DNA from: Mya arenaria
Taxonomy: Eukaryota > Mollusca > Bivalvia > Myida > Myidae
DNA: 64,000 nt
NCBI RefSeq assembly: GCF_026914265.1
Contig: NC_069125.1
Location: 73,285,546-73,349,545 of the forward strand
Direction: 5' to 3'
Shown: piece after piece, positions 21,474-36,300 of the stretch
Position numbering within the stretch: the stretch's first letter is position 1
How the letters are laid out: every line of letters starts with the position of its first letter
Notes under the pieces: model-generated
Told to the model about the DNA's origin: nothing
The model's input: only the letters and a program-made list of their open reading frames with translations
Databases searched by the model: none
Made by a program: the position numbers and the translations under genes

Positions 21474-24354
21474 ATGGCAGACCAACGTAAGCTGTGTTCA
21501 AAATCTTAAAACTAAATCTAGTTGTTCTTTTATCGTATCTCTTACAGATAAAATACAATATAGTAAATCCACTGATGCCTCTTAATATTTTTCAGCAATA
21601 AGTAACGTAACTTGAGCTGCATTTCGCGGTCACATAACAATCGCCTGTGGCCGTCCTCGTGTGTTTTCTTCAAAATCATCCTTTCGCTGTTAAATGTAAC
21701 CTTCTTACATGTCCCGAGTCTCATAGTGTTGCCTTTGAAAGGCTAAGTGAAGTTACTTATATTGAAATCTATCTTATATTGTCTCCAAATAGAAATAGAG
21801 TATTTAGTAGTTCTATTGTTGTCTTTAGCTACAATAATGAGCAATTCGGGATACATTTTTATTATTTTGACATGTCTTATGTATCCCTGTAATGCTACAA
21901 CTCTCTACCATTTAACACTGGGCGAAAAAATATATAGTAATATTATGCATTGATGTTGAATAATAATGACAAAATTGTTCAGTATATACCCTTTTATTTT
22001 CACATAAATATATTCTGGGGCATGAATACCGTTTTATACATGAACACAACCTGTCTGTTTTACAGATATCGGAATATTTGATAATCAATCCACACATGTG
22101 TTTTATGATATCTGAACATCTTTTTTTTTTTGCATAATGACATAAATAAATATGTGTTTAATAGTAAGCAAAACTATTTTCGTAGAAATTTGAAAATATC
22201 ACTGAGATTATTACAAAATTTTGGCCATGAGGATTCTCTTTGCAAGGACCATTTTCTACTTTTTGCTTGGATGGTGGACGTCTCGAGTCTGCCTTAGTTA
22301 AATAAAGCGTCAAAAGGCTCGTTGATGGCCATTTAGGTGGACTATTGTTATCTTATGCCTCTGTTGTGTTCGCAAATCCTTTCAGCTCTACCCAGTATGT
22401 ACAGTTCTGGAATAGTGTCTGTATGGGAGTTTTATTTTGAATTCTTATTTAATGTGTCCAAAAGGTCTCCTTTGTTTTGAATCTGATCTATTTTTATTAA
22501 ATTTTTTAAATGTGGATTCCTTTGAAAGGTCACAGGCATTCCGTCCAAATTGCCAGATTTTCTCATTTGGCAGTTTTTGTTTTCGACTGATTATCTGCCC
22601 CATTCATAGTCCCTAAATATTTACTTTACACACAAATTAGACTTGGTGTTGAATCATAAGAGATACATCTATATGGAATCACATGAGCCCCCTGTTTTAT
22701 TGGGTTGTAAGTAGGTTAAAGGCTGCCTTATAAGAATATGTATGTTTTTATTTGTCTGTATTCTCTTCAACTTTAATAGGGTAAACAACTTTTTGTGGAG
22801 AAATATACAGGAAATTGTAATGGTAGTTGTACCCTGACACTGCAAAACCTGACAGACCTCAAAAACACTACACCATCAAAACCAAATAAATGATAGACAT
22901 TATACCATCTATAAGATGTTGAAGTCATTAAATAGCAAGAACATTTATATTTTCAGAATATGCTGCACAATATCAGACAGGAGGACAGACTGGGTATGGG
23001 TTTTTCATTTATCAGGATTATTTATTGTACCATGATAAATAACATCAGGGCTATTTTAGGGTTAGCGAAGAAAGCCCCTGATCAATTTTTGAAATTTTCA
23101 GTGGCTTTGCTTTAAAATTGAGAAGAGAAAGTGTTGGCAACAAGTGTTATTATGCTTTACAAGTATAACGACAATGTCAATTTAGCAAGAGCATGCCAAA
23201 AAGCCTCGGTCTGAATACACATGTTTACTGTCTTGAGGGCTTGAATTGTCTACAGTGCCAGTAGATGCTAACAAATGCCCTATTTTAGTAAAAATTGGCA
23301 GGCGCATTCAATTTGAGAAAGAATAACCCTACTGTCATTGCCCTAAAAATTGATGAATTTTCAGGTATAATTATGCGGGTGCATATGGCTCATCCCAGGA
23401 TACCTCCGCTTATAGTCAGCAACCAGGAGCAGCTGCTTACTCCACACAACAGGTAAGCAACAAAAAAAGCATTTATGAATAATTTAGAAAAACATGTTAC
23501 ATTTACTGAAGAACAACAGAAAACTTTGTTGTTGTTTTGTATTTAAATTGCATTTTTCTCTGCATTGTTAACATTCATGTTATTCTCTATTGAGATATGA
23601 GTCTCAATTGTTGTAAGCAAGAATAAACAGTTGCAAGTGATAAATGTCTAGTGAGAATTGTTTCTTGAATAGTCAACTTTGCATGTTTCAGGGAGGCAGT
23701 GGACAACAGGGAACTGGCTCAGGAAGTTATGGGAGTCAGGGAGTAGCCAGCTATGGCTCGTACGACCAGTCCTACCAACAGACGCAGCCGGGCCAGACAT
23801 CACAGGCCTCCCAGCAATATGGACAACAGTCAGGTGATCTATCAACATCTTTATGACAGATGTGTAACAACACTTGTGTGTGTTTCCAAAGATTCTAGCT
23901 CTTATTCTATTTTGGATGCTGTTTTCATGGGGTGGCTCTTTCTTAATTTTCAGGACAAGGAAACCAGGCATATGGATCCTATGGTCAGCAACAATCGGGC
24001 CAACAAGGCTATGGTCAGCTTCAGGGCCAGGGTAGGTGTCAGTGTCATGTATAATTTCTCAGGCAATAGATGTGATGCAGTGCAAGTGGTAGAAGGTTCA
24101 TTTGGCATGCTGTTAACTTTATATTTGTAAAATCAGTACTTACATGTAACTGTAAGTATTTGGATGCTTTAAGGTGTGTTGCTGTTGACCTGCTGGAATC
24201 TTTGAGCATTTGTAAATGTTTAAAATTCAATGTACATTGGTTAGGCCTAAAAAAAAAATACATTTGGTTCGGGTTACCCGACCCTACCTACGGAATAGGC
24301 GCCGACCCTAACGTTTTTATAGTCAGTTTGAAAAAAAAAATGAAAAACTAAAAA

Positions 24355-24395
<41 letters not shown>

Positions 24396-27300
24396 CTTAT
24401 TTTTTTTGCTTTTCAATATGTAGTTTAAAACCTTAAATGCTTATACAGAAGATAACTTTAACACCATTCTCCAATGATGAAAATGACATTCTTATATAAA
24501 GCCTAATAAAAAAAAAAAAAAAAAAGCCTACCTACCCTACCTATTTTTGAAAAGGATGTAACCCTAACCAAACATATTTTTTTTAGGCCTTAGGGTTAAT
24601 CTCAGGCAGATTCTTATTTCAGATACATATCATAAATACTACAGAGTTGACAGTATCAGATTTAAACAGACAGTATTAAGTGTTAAATTTACAGCATTAC
24701 TCAACAGAATGGTGCCCTGGTGTGGTCAGACAACTGATTAATCCAGCTATATGAAGTGTATGTAACTGTGTTACGTACCAGGGATGAGAATCTTTTGAAG
24801 ATTTCATGGCTGTCTGGACGATTTTTGAGATTATGTAAATTTGAAGCAAAGATATTCTAGGGAAATGGGGTACACTCATCAAAACTTATTATGGTAATGA
24901 CAGTCAAAATTCCCTTGACATGGTGACTTTAAATCCCAAAGATGCTATTAAGATGAAAGAATGCGACAAAAGTGTGAAAAATTAACTTAGACATTGAGAC
25001 TCTCAATTTGAGAGAATTAAGTAATTTCAACTTCACCAAACTTGTCAATTAAATTGTGTTTATTATACAAAGGCCTTCAGTCGATACACAATCATAAACA
25101 TTCCAGTGCTTCAAAAAAATATCAGGGCGCTAAGGTAGAAAAGAGCAAATTGTATTGCACCGTAAAGAATAATTTCTCTTGAATTTGACAAAACATTTTT
25201 GAAATTGTGTTGATGTTTCAACAGCCAAATATGTTTAATTTGTATGTTATTTGATTTTTAGCTCGACTATTTGAAGAATATGGAGAGCTATACTACTCAT
25301 CCAAGCGTCAGCGTCGGCGTCACACCTTGGTTAAGGTTTTGCATGCAAGCACACATAGGTTAATATCTCAGCAACTACTTGAGGTATTGCATTGTGACTT
25401 GATACAATGGTACTCAACCATCCAACCTACTTAATTAACCAAGTTAGATAACTCTAGGTTGCATTTAATGAAAAAAATAGGCCTTTATTATTGGACTTAG
25501 AAATTCTGGTTAAGGTTTTGCATGTAAGCACACATAGGTTAATATCTTAGCAACTACTTCAGGTATTGCATTGAGACTTGATACAATGGTACTCAACCAT
25601 CCAACCTACTTAATTAACCAAGTTAGATAACTTTACTTTGCATTTAATGCAAATACTAGGCCTTTATTATTCGACTTAGAAATTCTGTTTAAGGTTTTGC
25701 GTGCAAGCACACATAGGTTAATATCTCAGCAACTACTTGAGGTATTGCATTGAGACTTGATACAATGGTACTCAACCATCCAACCTACTTAATTGAACAA
25801 GTTAGATAATTCTAATTTGCATTTTATTCAAATAATAGGCCTTTATTATTCGACTTAGAAATTCTGGTTAAATAAAATATATCATGTATTGCATTGAAAC
25901 TTGAGATATGTTTTCCCAACTATATAACCTACTAAATTAATGATGTAAGGTAACACTTTTTTTGAATATAATGCAAATTATGGGCCTTTATTATTTGACT
26001 TAGAAATTCTGGTTAAGGTTTTGCATGTAAGCACACATAGGTTAATATCTTTCATCATCTTTAGCACATAGCAAAATGAAAATTAAAATAAGCAATAAGC
26101 ACATATAAGTACTAGGAGGATGAAATAAAATTGAATTATAAGAACGAACAGTCAACCCCTTATTATCTTAGCCTTGTAATCTTACATTTTTTTTGAAGTA
26201 AATTACAATTTATCGCAATGTAAAGTTAAATCGTAAAGTTCCAAAAACCGAGCGTCCGAAAATTGGTGCAGTCCGAAAAATAGCCAAAAGTACCATTCTC
26301 GCTGTCTCTAAGTCCAGGAAAATTGTTTCCCCAAGAATCGACCCAGCGTCGTTTTCGTTTCTTTTCATAGCTGGTCTTTTTCACGGATGACATAGCCTGT
26401 TTTTTGTAACCTAGACGGAATTACTCGAGCTCTATCGGAAAATATTCGGCAGTCTTTGCCATCGTAGTTTTGAATGAAAATGTCAGAGGCGCTCAGTTTG
26501 ACCCGATTTTTCGAGTCAACAACCAATGAGTGAATTAGTTTCGGTTTAATAAATACTCTCCAAGAAAGAGAGTACGGACTACTATGTTTTTAGCAGAAAA
26601 GTCGCCAATATGACAAAAAAAAATTACTGCCCAATCGGGCAGCTAGATTCTAAAAACTACTGCCCGCCTGCAAAAATTACTTGCCCCGGGCAATCTGGCA
26701 GTGGTTAATGTCGATCCCTGTGTTCCTTTTGATCTCATTAGGGCAAAAGAGGGCAGGATGCCCCATTTTAAAACTGCCTAGCTAAAACCCTAACAAATAA
26801 GTTTCAAACACTATTGTTGTTGAAGTTGGAGGCCCACAAAAAATGGTTAAAAAGATGTTTTGAGTATATTTAACCAAAATAATTCTGGTGAAAAACCTGA
26901 ATCTTTGCATAATGTCAATGTTGCAAAACAAATATAAAATTTGGATACATTATTCCTCTAAAAAAATGTCTTTTGTAATGTATTTTAGTATGTAAATATT
27001 TAGTGATAGTTTTCTATTTTATTTACATCTTGATCTTCATATTTGTTGAGCCTTCAATCTATTTTTGTGCATAAGAAAACCAATCTAACATTTTGTCTTT
27101 CCCCAATGTACATAAAGCTGTCTCTATATTTTATGATCCCTATAAATAAAAGCAATTGCTATCCTAATATACAAGCAAATTGTAACATGATTAAGGGTAT
27201 CCAGGATTTGGCGTATGAAGAAAACATGTTCTGTCTTTTAACAGTGTTTTAATGGAATAAATATATTTTGTCAAAGAGTGACTTTAAGGTAAGTGTTTGG

Positions 27301-30300
27301 CTTAACAACTAGTACTGATGCTTAATAACAACTAGCACTGATATGTTTGAATGTAATTTAGGCTCTTAAAAGGCTTCAAAACCAAGTTCTTCAGAGTGAA
27401 AAGCCTGCTAGGACACCCATCAAGGCACTGCCCTGGAACCGCCCAGCTGCATTAGCATAAATTTGAAGGTTTTTTTGCTTACAGCCATACTTACTTATGA
27501 TGTTCTTTCAGGTGGATATGGCGGTCAGAGTGGAGGGTCAGGGGCCCAGAGCGGTTACGGCCAGAGTGGGGCTGGAGGGTATGGCCAGAGCAGCTACGAT
27601 GGACAGAGTGGGGGCTATGGGGGCCAGGCTGCTGGTGGTGGTGGTGGTGCTGGTGGTGGAGGAGGAAGTGGAGGCGGCGGCGGATATGGGAGCCAGAGAG
27701 GAGGAGGTGGCTATGGTGGCGGGGGCGGCAGTGGTGGTGGTGGTGGTGGCTATGGAGGAGGCCGAGGTTAGTGAAGTCTTTCTTTGAATAATCATCACCT
27801 ATACCATCTAGTAAAGGTCTCATTCAATAGTTCTACATTAAATCAAGTTTTGCCTTGATTAAGTTGAATAATTTGTTGTGGATTGGTGTGCATAATCAAT
27901 GAATATTTTAAATCATATTTGAAATGTTACAGATAATAAAGATTAATTTAGTCTTGAGTGTCTGCTCATTGGATGTTTGGTCACTGTCGACCAGACTTTG
28001 GTAGAATGTTGATCAATTTTGAACTCCCCATTACAAGTGAAGAGGAGTCTTTAAGAAGCTTTGACTAACACATGCAGTTTTTCATGTTCAAACAGGTGGT
28101 CAAGATGGTGGTGGTGGTGGTGGCCGTGGAGGCGATGGGGGTGGATACGGAGGGTGAGATTTTATAGTTTCTCTGATCTCATAAAGATATACAATAACTA
28201 AGCTTCTATGGTGAACAAAATTGGTGGAATTTAATCCTTGTACATGGTTGTGAAATCATTGGTTCAAAATTTATCACAAAGTTAGTTTCCCATTACAAAT
28301 GTATCACAAAATGTACTGCAAGGTTGAGAATTTTGGTAACAAGAATGTGCATCACAATTTGGTACAACTGAGTTTATGTTTGATTTACATGTATGTACAA
28401 ATGTAATGCCAAATTTCTGGTCTTTCTTTATTCTAGCAGGTATATGACTTGGCGACATTAACAAGGTTGCTAATACAAGGGGTATTAAATAAAAATAATG
28501 TGTTACTAAGTTAACAAAAACTATTGACTCACTGGACTTAGGCTTAAACATAATAATCTTTACCGAGATAGTGTGTGGTTGTTGTTGTTGTTAATGTTGT
28601 TGCAAGGTATGAAAAGGTGAACAGTACTTGTGTACAAGTAAAAATGGTGTTCTTAAGATAGAAATTCATACGGTTGCGCACATCGTTCAAGGTTTTTGTA
28701 TTATATTCAACAGCTTCTGGCAGATTGCCCACTGTAAACAAGGATGAAAGTTGGTAAAATATGATCATTATAAATACAAAATAGAAATTATCAAAGTTGA
28801 GTGTACAAGAACTTGAAATGAGTACAGAATAAGACAGTGTATTCATAGTGTACAATGGTAAAAAAACAAACTATTTGTACAAGATGAACAGCCTTACCCA
28901 TGTTCTGGTCTTGTCATCCACTCATAAAGTAACAACATTCTTAAACTTCCAGACAAACATTTGTATTTTGCATGTACTTGTATGAAAGTGTTCATTGTGA
29001 CAAAATAATATATGGTTGATCATGACTTTAGGTTGATCAATGCCCCAGTTAGAAAAAGAATTGTTTAAGGGCTTTAAAAACTTAAGAGCTGTAACCAACA
29101 TGTTACAGTGTTTTTTTTGCATTTAGAAGTCAACATTTCCATTCTTCAAGTGTTCAAATATTTCTTGATTACATGGGATTATCATTTCAATATGTCGAGC
29201 ACAGCTAAGGTTCCACCAAGCTTAGAAATAGTTTCATCAGAATCTGCTTGAATGACCTTTGTCATTTTGCTGAAATAATTGACATTTATTAACAGAATAA
29301 AGTGAGAGAAAAAATCAACAAAACTTGAATTCCCTTTGTGACCAGCACCGGATGTAAAATTCCAGTAAACTTGTAAAAACTGGTTTTCGGTAGCACTCAT
29401 TACAGCAACAAAGAGTTCCTAGGATAAGTCTAATTTCACTTCTTTCACCGATAAATCCTCCGGGTTGCTTTTGCTTCACCGTCAGCCATTTTCATCTTCG
29501 TCACAATGACATCAGTTGTTTTCATCAGGCAATCATGCAATAATCAATAACAGCCCCCACGAGTGGAAAAGAGAAGCTATTTTGGCGAGAAGAATAATAT
29601 AATAATATAATGAAATGTAGTATAGTTACATATATATGTATTATTAGTGGGTAATTTATGTTAAACCTGTCACAAAAGGTGAAGGAGACAAGAACACAAT
29701 TTGTAAAACACTTAAATGAAAGGGTTTTAAATTCTAGATAATACTTCTATGGTTGAGGGTTAAGGAACCAATGTGTACACTACTGCTGCCACAAAAGCAG
29801 ATCACTTAAAATGGTTTGGTTGAAAGACAACTTGAAATGGGCAATTGAGTTCTATTTTTAACCCTTTTGGCACCAAATGTATAAGTAAGAGTACTTGCCA
29901 TACTATTTTTGGCCGTCACATGATTTCAATTATGGCGCCAAAATGGTTAAATGTTTAAAAAAATGTACATACAGGCGAGGACAATCCATTTGGTTGGGCT
30001 GTGGCCAATGGCCATCAAAATTTTGTGGCTACGCACTAAGGGTTGAAGTGAAATCCTTCAAGCTTATTGAACTGCTGTAAATTGAACAACATTACCCTGG
30101 CTCAACCGCAGTAGAGTTACTTTCATGGTGCAGTGCCATTCTAACCTATATCATCAATATGATTTACTTGTGAAAACAGGTAATAGTCCACTAAACAGGA
30201 GCACAATAACAGCAACAAATTAGTTGTGTCCATTTCAGTATGCCTGTTCCTCTTTTAGTATCAGTGTGAGTGAGACAAATATTTTATTATATTATTTTCA

Positions 30301-33300
30301 GCGGCTTATGGAATTGTCAGTGAAATCGAAATATTTATCATTGCTTCAGACCATATAAAACATCATTGATTTTTCATCATACACTTTTCCTGCTCTCATG
30401 TCCAAACCACATGGCTTGGACACAATTTGGTGAAAAATGTCAAATGTCGGCCAATAACACAGCTGGTTGGCAGGATCAATTATTACTGAAGGTCGGCCCA
30501 TAACACAGCTGGTTGGCAGGATCAATTATCACTGAATGTTGGCTCATTACAAAGCTGGTTGACAGGATCTATTATCACTGAATGTTGGCCAATAACTCAG
30601 ATGTTTGGCAGGATCAATTATCACTGAATGTTGACTCATTACAAAGCTGGTTGGCAGAATCAAATATCACTGAATGTTAGCCAATAACACAGCTGGTAGG
30701 CAGGATCAATTATCAACGAATGTCGGACAATCACCGAATGATTTTCATTGCAAAGCTGGTTGGCAGGATCAATTATCACCGAATGACGGCCAGTTACACA
30801 GCTGGTTGACAGAATCAATTATCTCTGAATGTCGGCCAATTACACAGCTGGTTGGCAGAATCAATTATCTCTGAATGTAGGCCAATAACACAGCTGGTTG
30901 GCAGGGTCAATTATCAACGAATTTCAGCCAATCACAGAAAGTTTTTCATTGCAAAGCTGGTTGGCAGCATCAATTATCACCGAATGTCGACCAATTACAC
31001 AGCTGGTTGGCAGAATCAATTATCACTGAATGTAGGCCAATAACACAGCTGGTTGGCAGGATCAATTATCAACAAATGTCGGCCAATAAGACAGCTGGTT
31101 AGCAGGATCAATTATCACTGAATGTCGGCCAATAACACGCATGGTTGGCAGGATCAATTTACACTAAATGTTTGCCCATCACTAGGGGTTAAGAAATTGT
31201 CCAAGTCCAAGACAAGTGTGAAAAGTGATCCTGTGTTTGTAACTCTTTTTGGCTAAAAAAACCTAACATATTAATATTATCATTCAACAAAAATAATATT
31301 GAAAGGAAAAAAAAAGTGAAATAAAATGAGTAACAGCTCAACAAACAAAAGGTTTTAAATAAGGTAAAAGCAGTAATATGTTAATGTGACACATTGAGTG
31401 GTTTATGTCCAGTGAGTCTGTAGGTAGGGTACCGGACCGGTTGGTCTCTAAATACTAGGCAAGTGTTTTATTTTGTGGTGAAACCCACACTGGTGTTAAC
31501 TTGTGGCTCTGGTCTTCAGGCAGTTTAAACTTTTTTTCCTTTTTTTCTTTTCTTTTTGCTTAAACATGAGACAATTAGAACTTGTTTTACATAGGAGTCC
31601 ATTTCAATACTAACTTAACAAATTTAAAGTCTGAGTCATTAGCATGGAGTTAGCCTTTGAACATAAATTCAAAGTCATTCAAATGAGAAAATATATTCAA
31701 GGCAACACTCAACAATTTTTGATTTAATGTTTTTTTTAGAAACTGACAAGAAAGATAATTGTTGATTGATGCAAAATCCATTACAGTCTACCTTTACCAG
31801 TACAAGAACTAGGTGATTGACTCCCAAGCTAACAAAAAATCTGAAATTAAGCCTAAATTAAGGAGACTCCCATTGTGTTGAATGTGTCAGTTGGATTTGT
31901 TTTAACAAATTGAAACTTATCAGCAATCTAAGTTACTGACAATAAATACATTTATTATGGTTGTGAAACTCCACATAGCATCCAAAATATTATGTTCATG
32001 TTAACGATAACAGTAACTGGTGAATAACATTGTAGAATTACTAGTGGTAGGTTTAGACACATTAAGGCAAGATTTTACAATATTGTTGGTAAAGGGTTTA
32101 CCTGATAGTACCAGAGCCACGTTGGGTAAAATAGTTGAACCATTGGTTTAGATGCTTTCATAACAATGGAAGCAAAGGGTTGAAAATTGTGGTATGAAAA
32201 CTAGGTATAATTGACTTGAAGGAAGGGTTAAGCAACATGTTAGAAGTCCGATGTGAGATGAGCATCTTCTGGTGATGAAATGAATTGTTCTAACCCGGGG
32301 GATGATTCTGTGTACTCACATGAAACGCAGCCCCCTCCCACCCTGGCCTTAACTAGCGCTTAATTTGTCCTCTGCCATATTAAACTATGACATACTATTG
32401 ATTTTAACTGTATAAATACAGTATTGCTGCCTCAGAACTAATGACAGATTTTGGCAATAAACATCAATGATCATCAAACTTCGCAAATTTAGAGAAACAA
32501 GACTGTTACATAATTATCTTGAGGTATTGCTTACATTTTTATGCCTTGACAAAATTCACTATCATATTGTAATACATCTATAATTGTAGACATTTTTCCT
32601 GATTTGATACAATAAGAGGGTGATTCCTAGTATTTGCAAGGAAACTGATGTAAGTGTTCGGTATTGAGTTATGTATGAAGGCCGGGTGGGAGTGTGGGCT
32701 GGAATCTCATGTCTGCTGTACATTCCAGTGGTGCTCGCGGAGGATTCAACAAATTCGGTGGTGGTAAGTCCCCTGATACCAGGGCGTAATTTGTACTGAA
32801 TTTCTTTGTCCTGCTAAACGAACAGTTGTTACTTAATACTACTGAAGGTGTTCTATAATCAAAACTCAAAAATCTGTGTTTGTTTGTGCAAAGGTATTAA
32901 GGTATAGGAATACACTGAATATTGACCATTTATGTGGTTTTAAAAATGAGTATGGAAATGCATAATGCAGATTATTGTGAGGTTGTGTGTTATCCTTGCA
33001 ATGGGTATCTTGGGTAAAAAGTAATCCTGTTTATCATAAGGCTAAAAGGTACAGATACTTCATTGCTGAACAAGCCCTTAGATATGGTATAAATCAAATG
33101 CTCTGTCACGAATTCTGACATCGTGGTAAGGAAATAAGCTTAAAGAGAAGAAAAAAGTTGTAAAATACAGTAATATGTGTAATTCATCGTTGCCCATAGT
33201 ATGCAAATACTTAAAAAAAAAATAAAAAAATATTGACCATGTGTTTTTAGTTGATGTAGATGGTCTTAAAGGTTGCAAATAGTGAATGACAACTTTCTCT

Positions 33301-36300
33301 TAGTGAAAAACATTTTAGCAGATTACTCGAAGTGATTGATGATGGTATTGAAGGTATCATAGCTGAGATAAATTACACAAGAACATGCTCGCTATACAAA
33401 ATAGTAGAAATTTAAACAGCTAATGCATTGAAATGTGTTATGTCTTTTAAAGACAAATCTAGGAATACGTTTCTCTATTTACCAAGATGTATGATATTAA
33501 GATGGTATAATTATCAAGTACTGTGTATATTTTATGGACAGTCTAATAATGTTACAACAAAATAAGTTGTCTTGATAAGTTTCTCTTAAAATACAATCTT
33601 GATGTAACTTTATTATTGTCTTCAGAATGCTCTTCTTTTCAAATTTGTGCATTAGAGTTTGTTATATTTTCATTACTTTGGGCTTGAAATTCTGTGGTGT
33701 GCCTTTAAATATTCATGTACATGCCAAAATACTTAGATTCTAATCTTCAACTTATGGGGATTATTGAATACGGCCTCAGGTCCATTGATCAACATAAAAA
33801 AAGTTCAAAATAACCAAGTGTAAAAGTAAGATGCATTCTGGTGACATGATGGAATGGTTTTTGTGGCATTAACATGTTGTGTGGTGTTGCAGGCGGTGGA
33901 GGGGGCGGTGGAGGTGGGGGTTGGGGCGGTGACAGGGAGCTACAGGAGACCCCAGACACGGTCTTTGTATCCGGCCTCTCACAGGACATTGTTGAGGAAG
34001 ACCTCATAGCACTCTTTGGCAGTATTGGAATCATCAAGGTAAACAATATTGCTTGTTCAACTCCAAAACTTGCAGATTATTGACGATTTAAGTTATGAAT
34101 AAGGCAATAATAGCAATTAGTTGTTGGCAGTGGAAACATCCGTTTTCTGTTACAAGTCTACAAAAGTCATGTCTACTATACAAGCTGCATTGCAGGACAG
34201 GACCACTCTTTGCTTTTTAGATTTTAGTTATATTACAAGAAAACTTCATAGTTAAATACATATGAACCGCATCACGCAATATTGGGCCTTCAGACATATA
34301 TTTGCTATTATAATGTTTTATGGTTTTTTAATTAAATGATATTTCAGGAAGAAATTCTGAAAAATGCATATTGATATCACAAGATACGTGTTAATAAGTG
34401 AGACCATGTATGGCGCATTGTGAATTCTAAATTTGACTTCATTCATATGATGTCGTATGTAACAAAAGCACATTATTCAAATGACATGCAAAATTAATGT
34501 ATCAATAGTACAACTAGCTTATAATTCCTTAACACAGAATCTTTATGGAACATAAAATCAGATAAAAATAATGAATCATTTTTGTATTTTTAATACCGGT
34601 ACATTTGACCTTTACACAGACTATTAATGCAGTCAAAATATTTCGGTACAAAATCCATGATTGCTTTGGAAACATGAGTAAACAAATGGTCATAAATTGT
34701 CGAGAAAATGATGCACCAATGACAAGAAATTGGTTTGCGTAAGAAAATAATTATTTTTGACATTTTTTATTGATGATATTTCATTGCGGCTCAAAACAAC
34801 AGTACTATGCAATGTTTAAATGAAAAAAAAGCCCCTTTCAGTGGCCACATACAATTTTACAACAGGTATTTTTGTAATACATGATTGTAAAGAGATGGAT
34901 GGAAGATTTAGTGTAGCATAAACATTGCAGATTGACAAGAAGACCAATAAACCCAAGCTGTGGATCTACAAGGACAAGAACACCGGGCTGCCGAAGGGTG
35001 AGGCCACCGTCACCTACGACGACCCTGAGACTGCAAAGGCTGCAATCAACTGGTTCAATGGTAGGCATGGCTTAAAGCTTTTCACCTTAGTTTGTAAAAA
35101 TATGTTGGTCAATTTGACAATATACTGTGTATAGTTCATAAGATTCCAAACTTTCTTTAAAAGCAACGATTTAATACTCAAGCAGTCTTTATGATTAGAC
35201 TTTGAAGATGAACACTTCCAATTTCTTGTATTAGTGCTTATAAAACAAATTCTAACGTTATTTCCTAGACATGACATTTAACCATACCTGTGTCCAGGTA
35301 CCATTTGGGTGTATCATCACTTCTGTAACAGCTCTAACTGGTACTTTCTGGTTTCAGGTACTAAAAACTGTTGTTCTACTATACTTAGTTCATTTTCAGA
35401 TAAAGATTTCCAAGGGAACATAATCAAGGTACAGATTGCCCAGCGAAAGGTTAACACCCAGTTTAGTGGAGGTCGGGGCGGGGGTCGTGGAGCACCCAGG
35501 GGTGGCGGCGGTGGTGGCGGTGGACGTGGAGGTAAACCATTCATTGCATATACTGCAGCTATGGCATACATTATTTGATGCAGGAATAGTAACTACAAAG
35601 CGGTATATGTTTTTGGCACAAGAAATGAACTTATCCTTGACAAATTGAAATGGCAAAACAATTTCTTTTGTGTGAATGTTTCATAATTCAATATAAATAT
35701 CTAATGCTCTAGAATTAAAGTGAGGTTTGCAACTGCAGTGATTGAACTGTCTGTTTTTTTCTACCCAGGTGGTGGTGGTGGTGATAGAGGTGCAGCCAGA
35801 CAGGGAGATTGGATGTGCCCCAACGAGACATGCGGAAACAACAACTTTGGCTGGAGGAACGCCTGCAACCTCTGTAACACATCCAAACCTGGTAGTGACG
35901 GCGGAGATGATAGTGGAGATTTTGGTACGTCTATTTTGTCAGTATCCATATATAATATTTTATGAAAAAAATGTCAAATTCAGTGGTATAAAACAAAACC
36001 TTTATTCTTCATCAAGAATTAGATTTGACAAATAATTTGCCAAGCACTCTAGGTAGAGACTATCACTTATACTACATTGAAGTTGGAAATTATCATGGTT
36101 GACAGAGTAAGCATTATTTGGTCCCCGTGTGCACAGGTGGAGGTTACGGCGGTCGAGGAGGTAGAGGTGGGTTTGGAGGTCGAGGTGGCGGCGGACGTGG
36201 TGGAGGCGGTGGATACGGTGGAGACAGAGATAGGGGTGAGACTCTCCACACTCGACTATACTGTAGGAGTGTTAATACAGGAACATAGGAAAAGCTCATG

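Noticed and set aside
27362..27460. Open stretch ([15 protein letters not shown] and onward) after a tttag acceptor, considered as an extra FET or poison exon
   Set aside because: Entering from the preceding exon in phase 1 gives an immediate stop, no good donor follows, and no FET similarity is seen.
27491..27823. Antisense frames opposite the glycine-rich FET exons (also 35317-35656 and 36067-36249)
   Set aside because: GGN codons produce open antisense frames rich in P, H, T and S; all are shadows of the FET exons.
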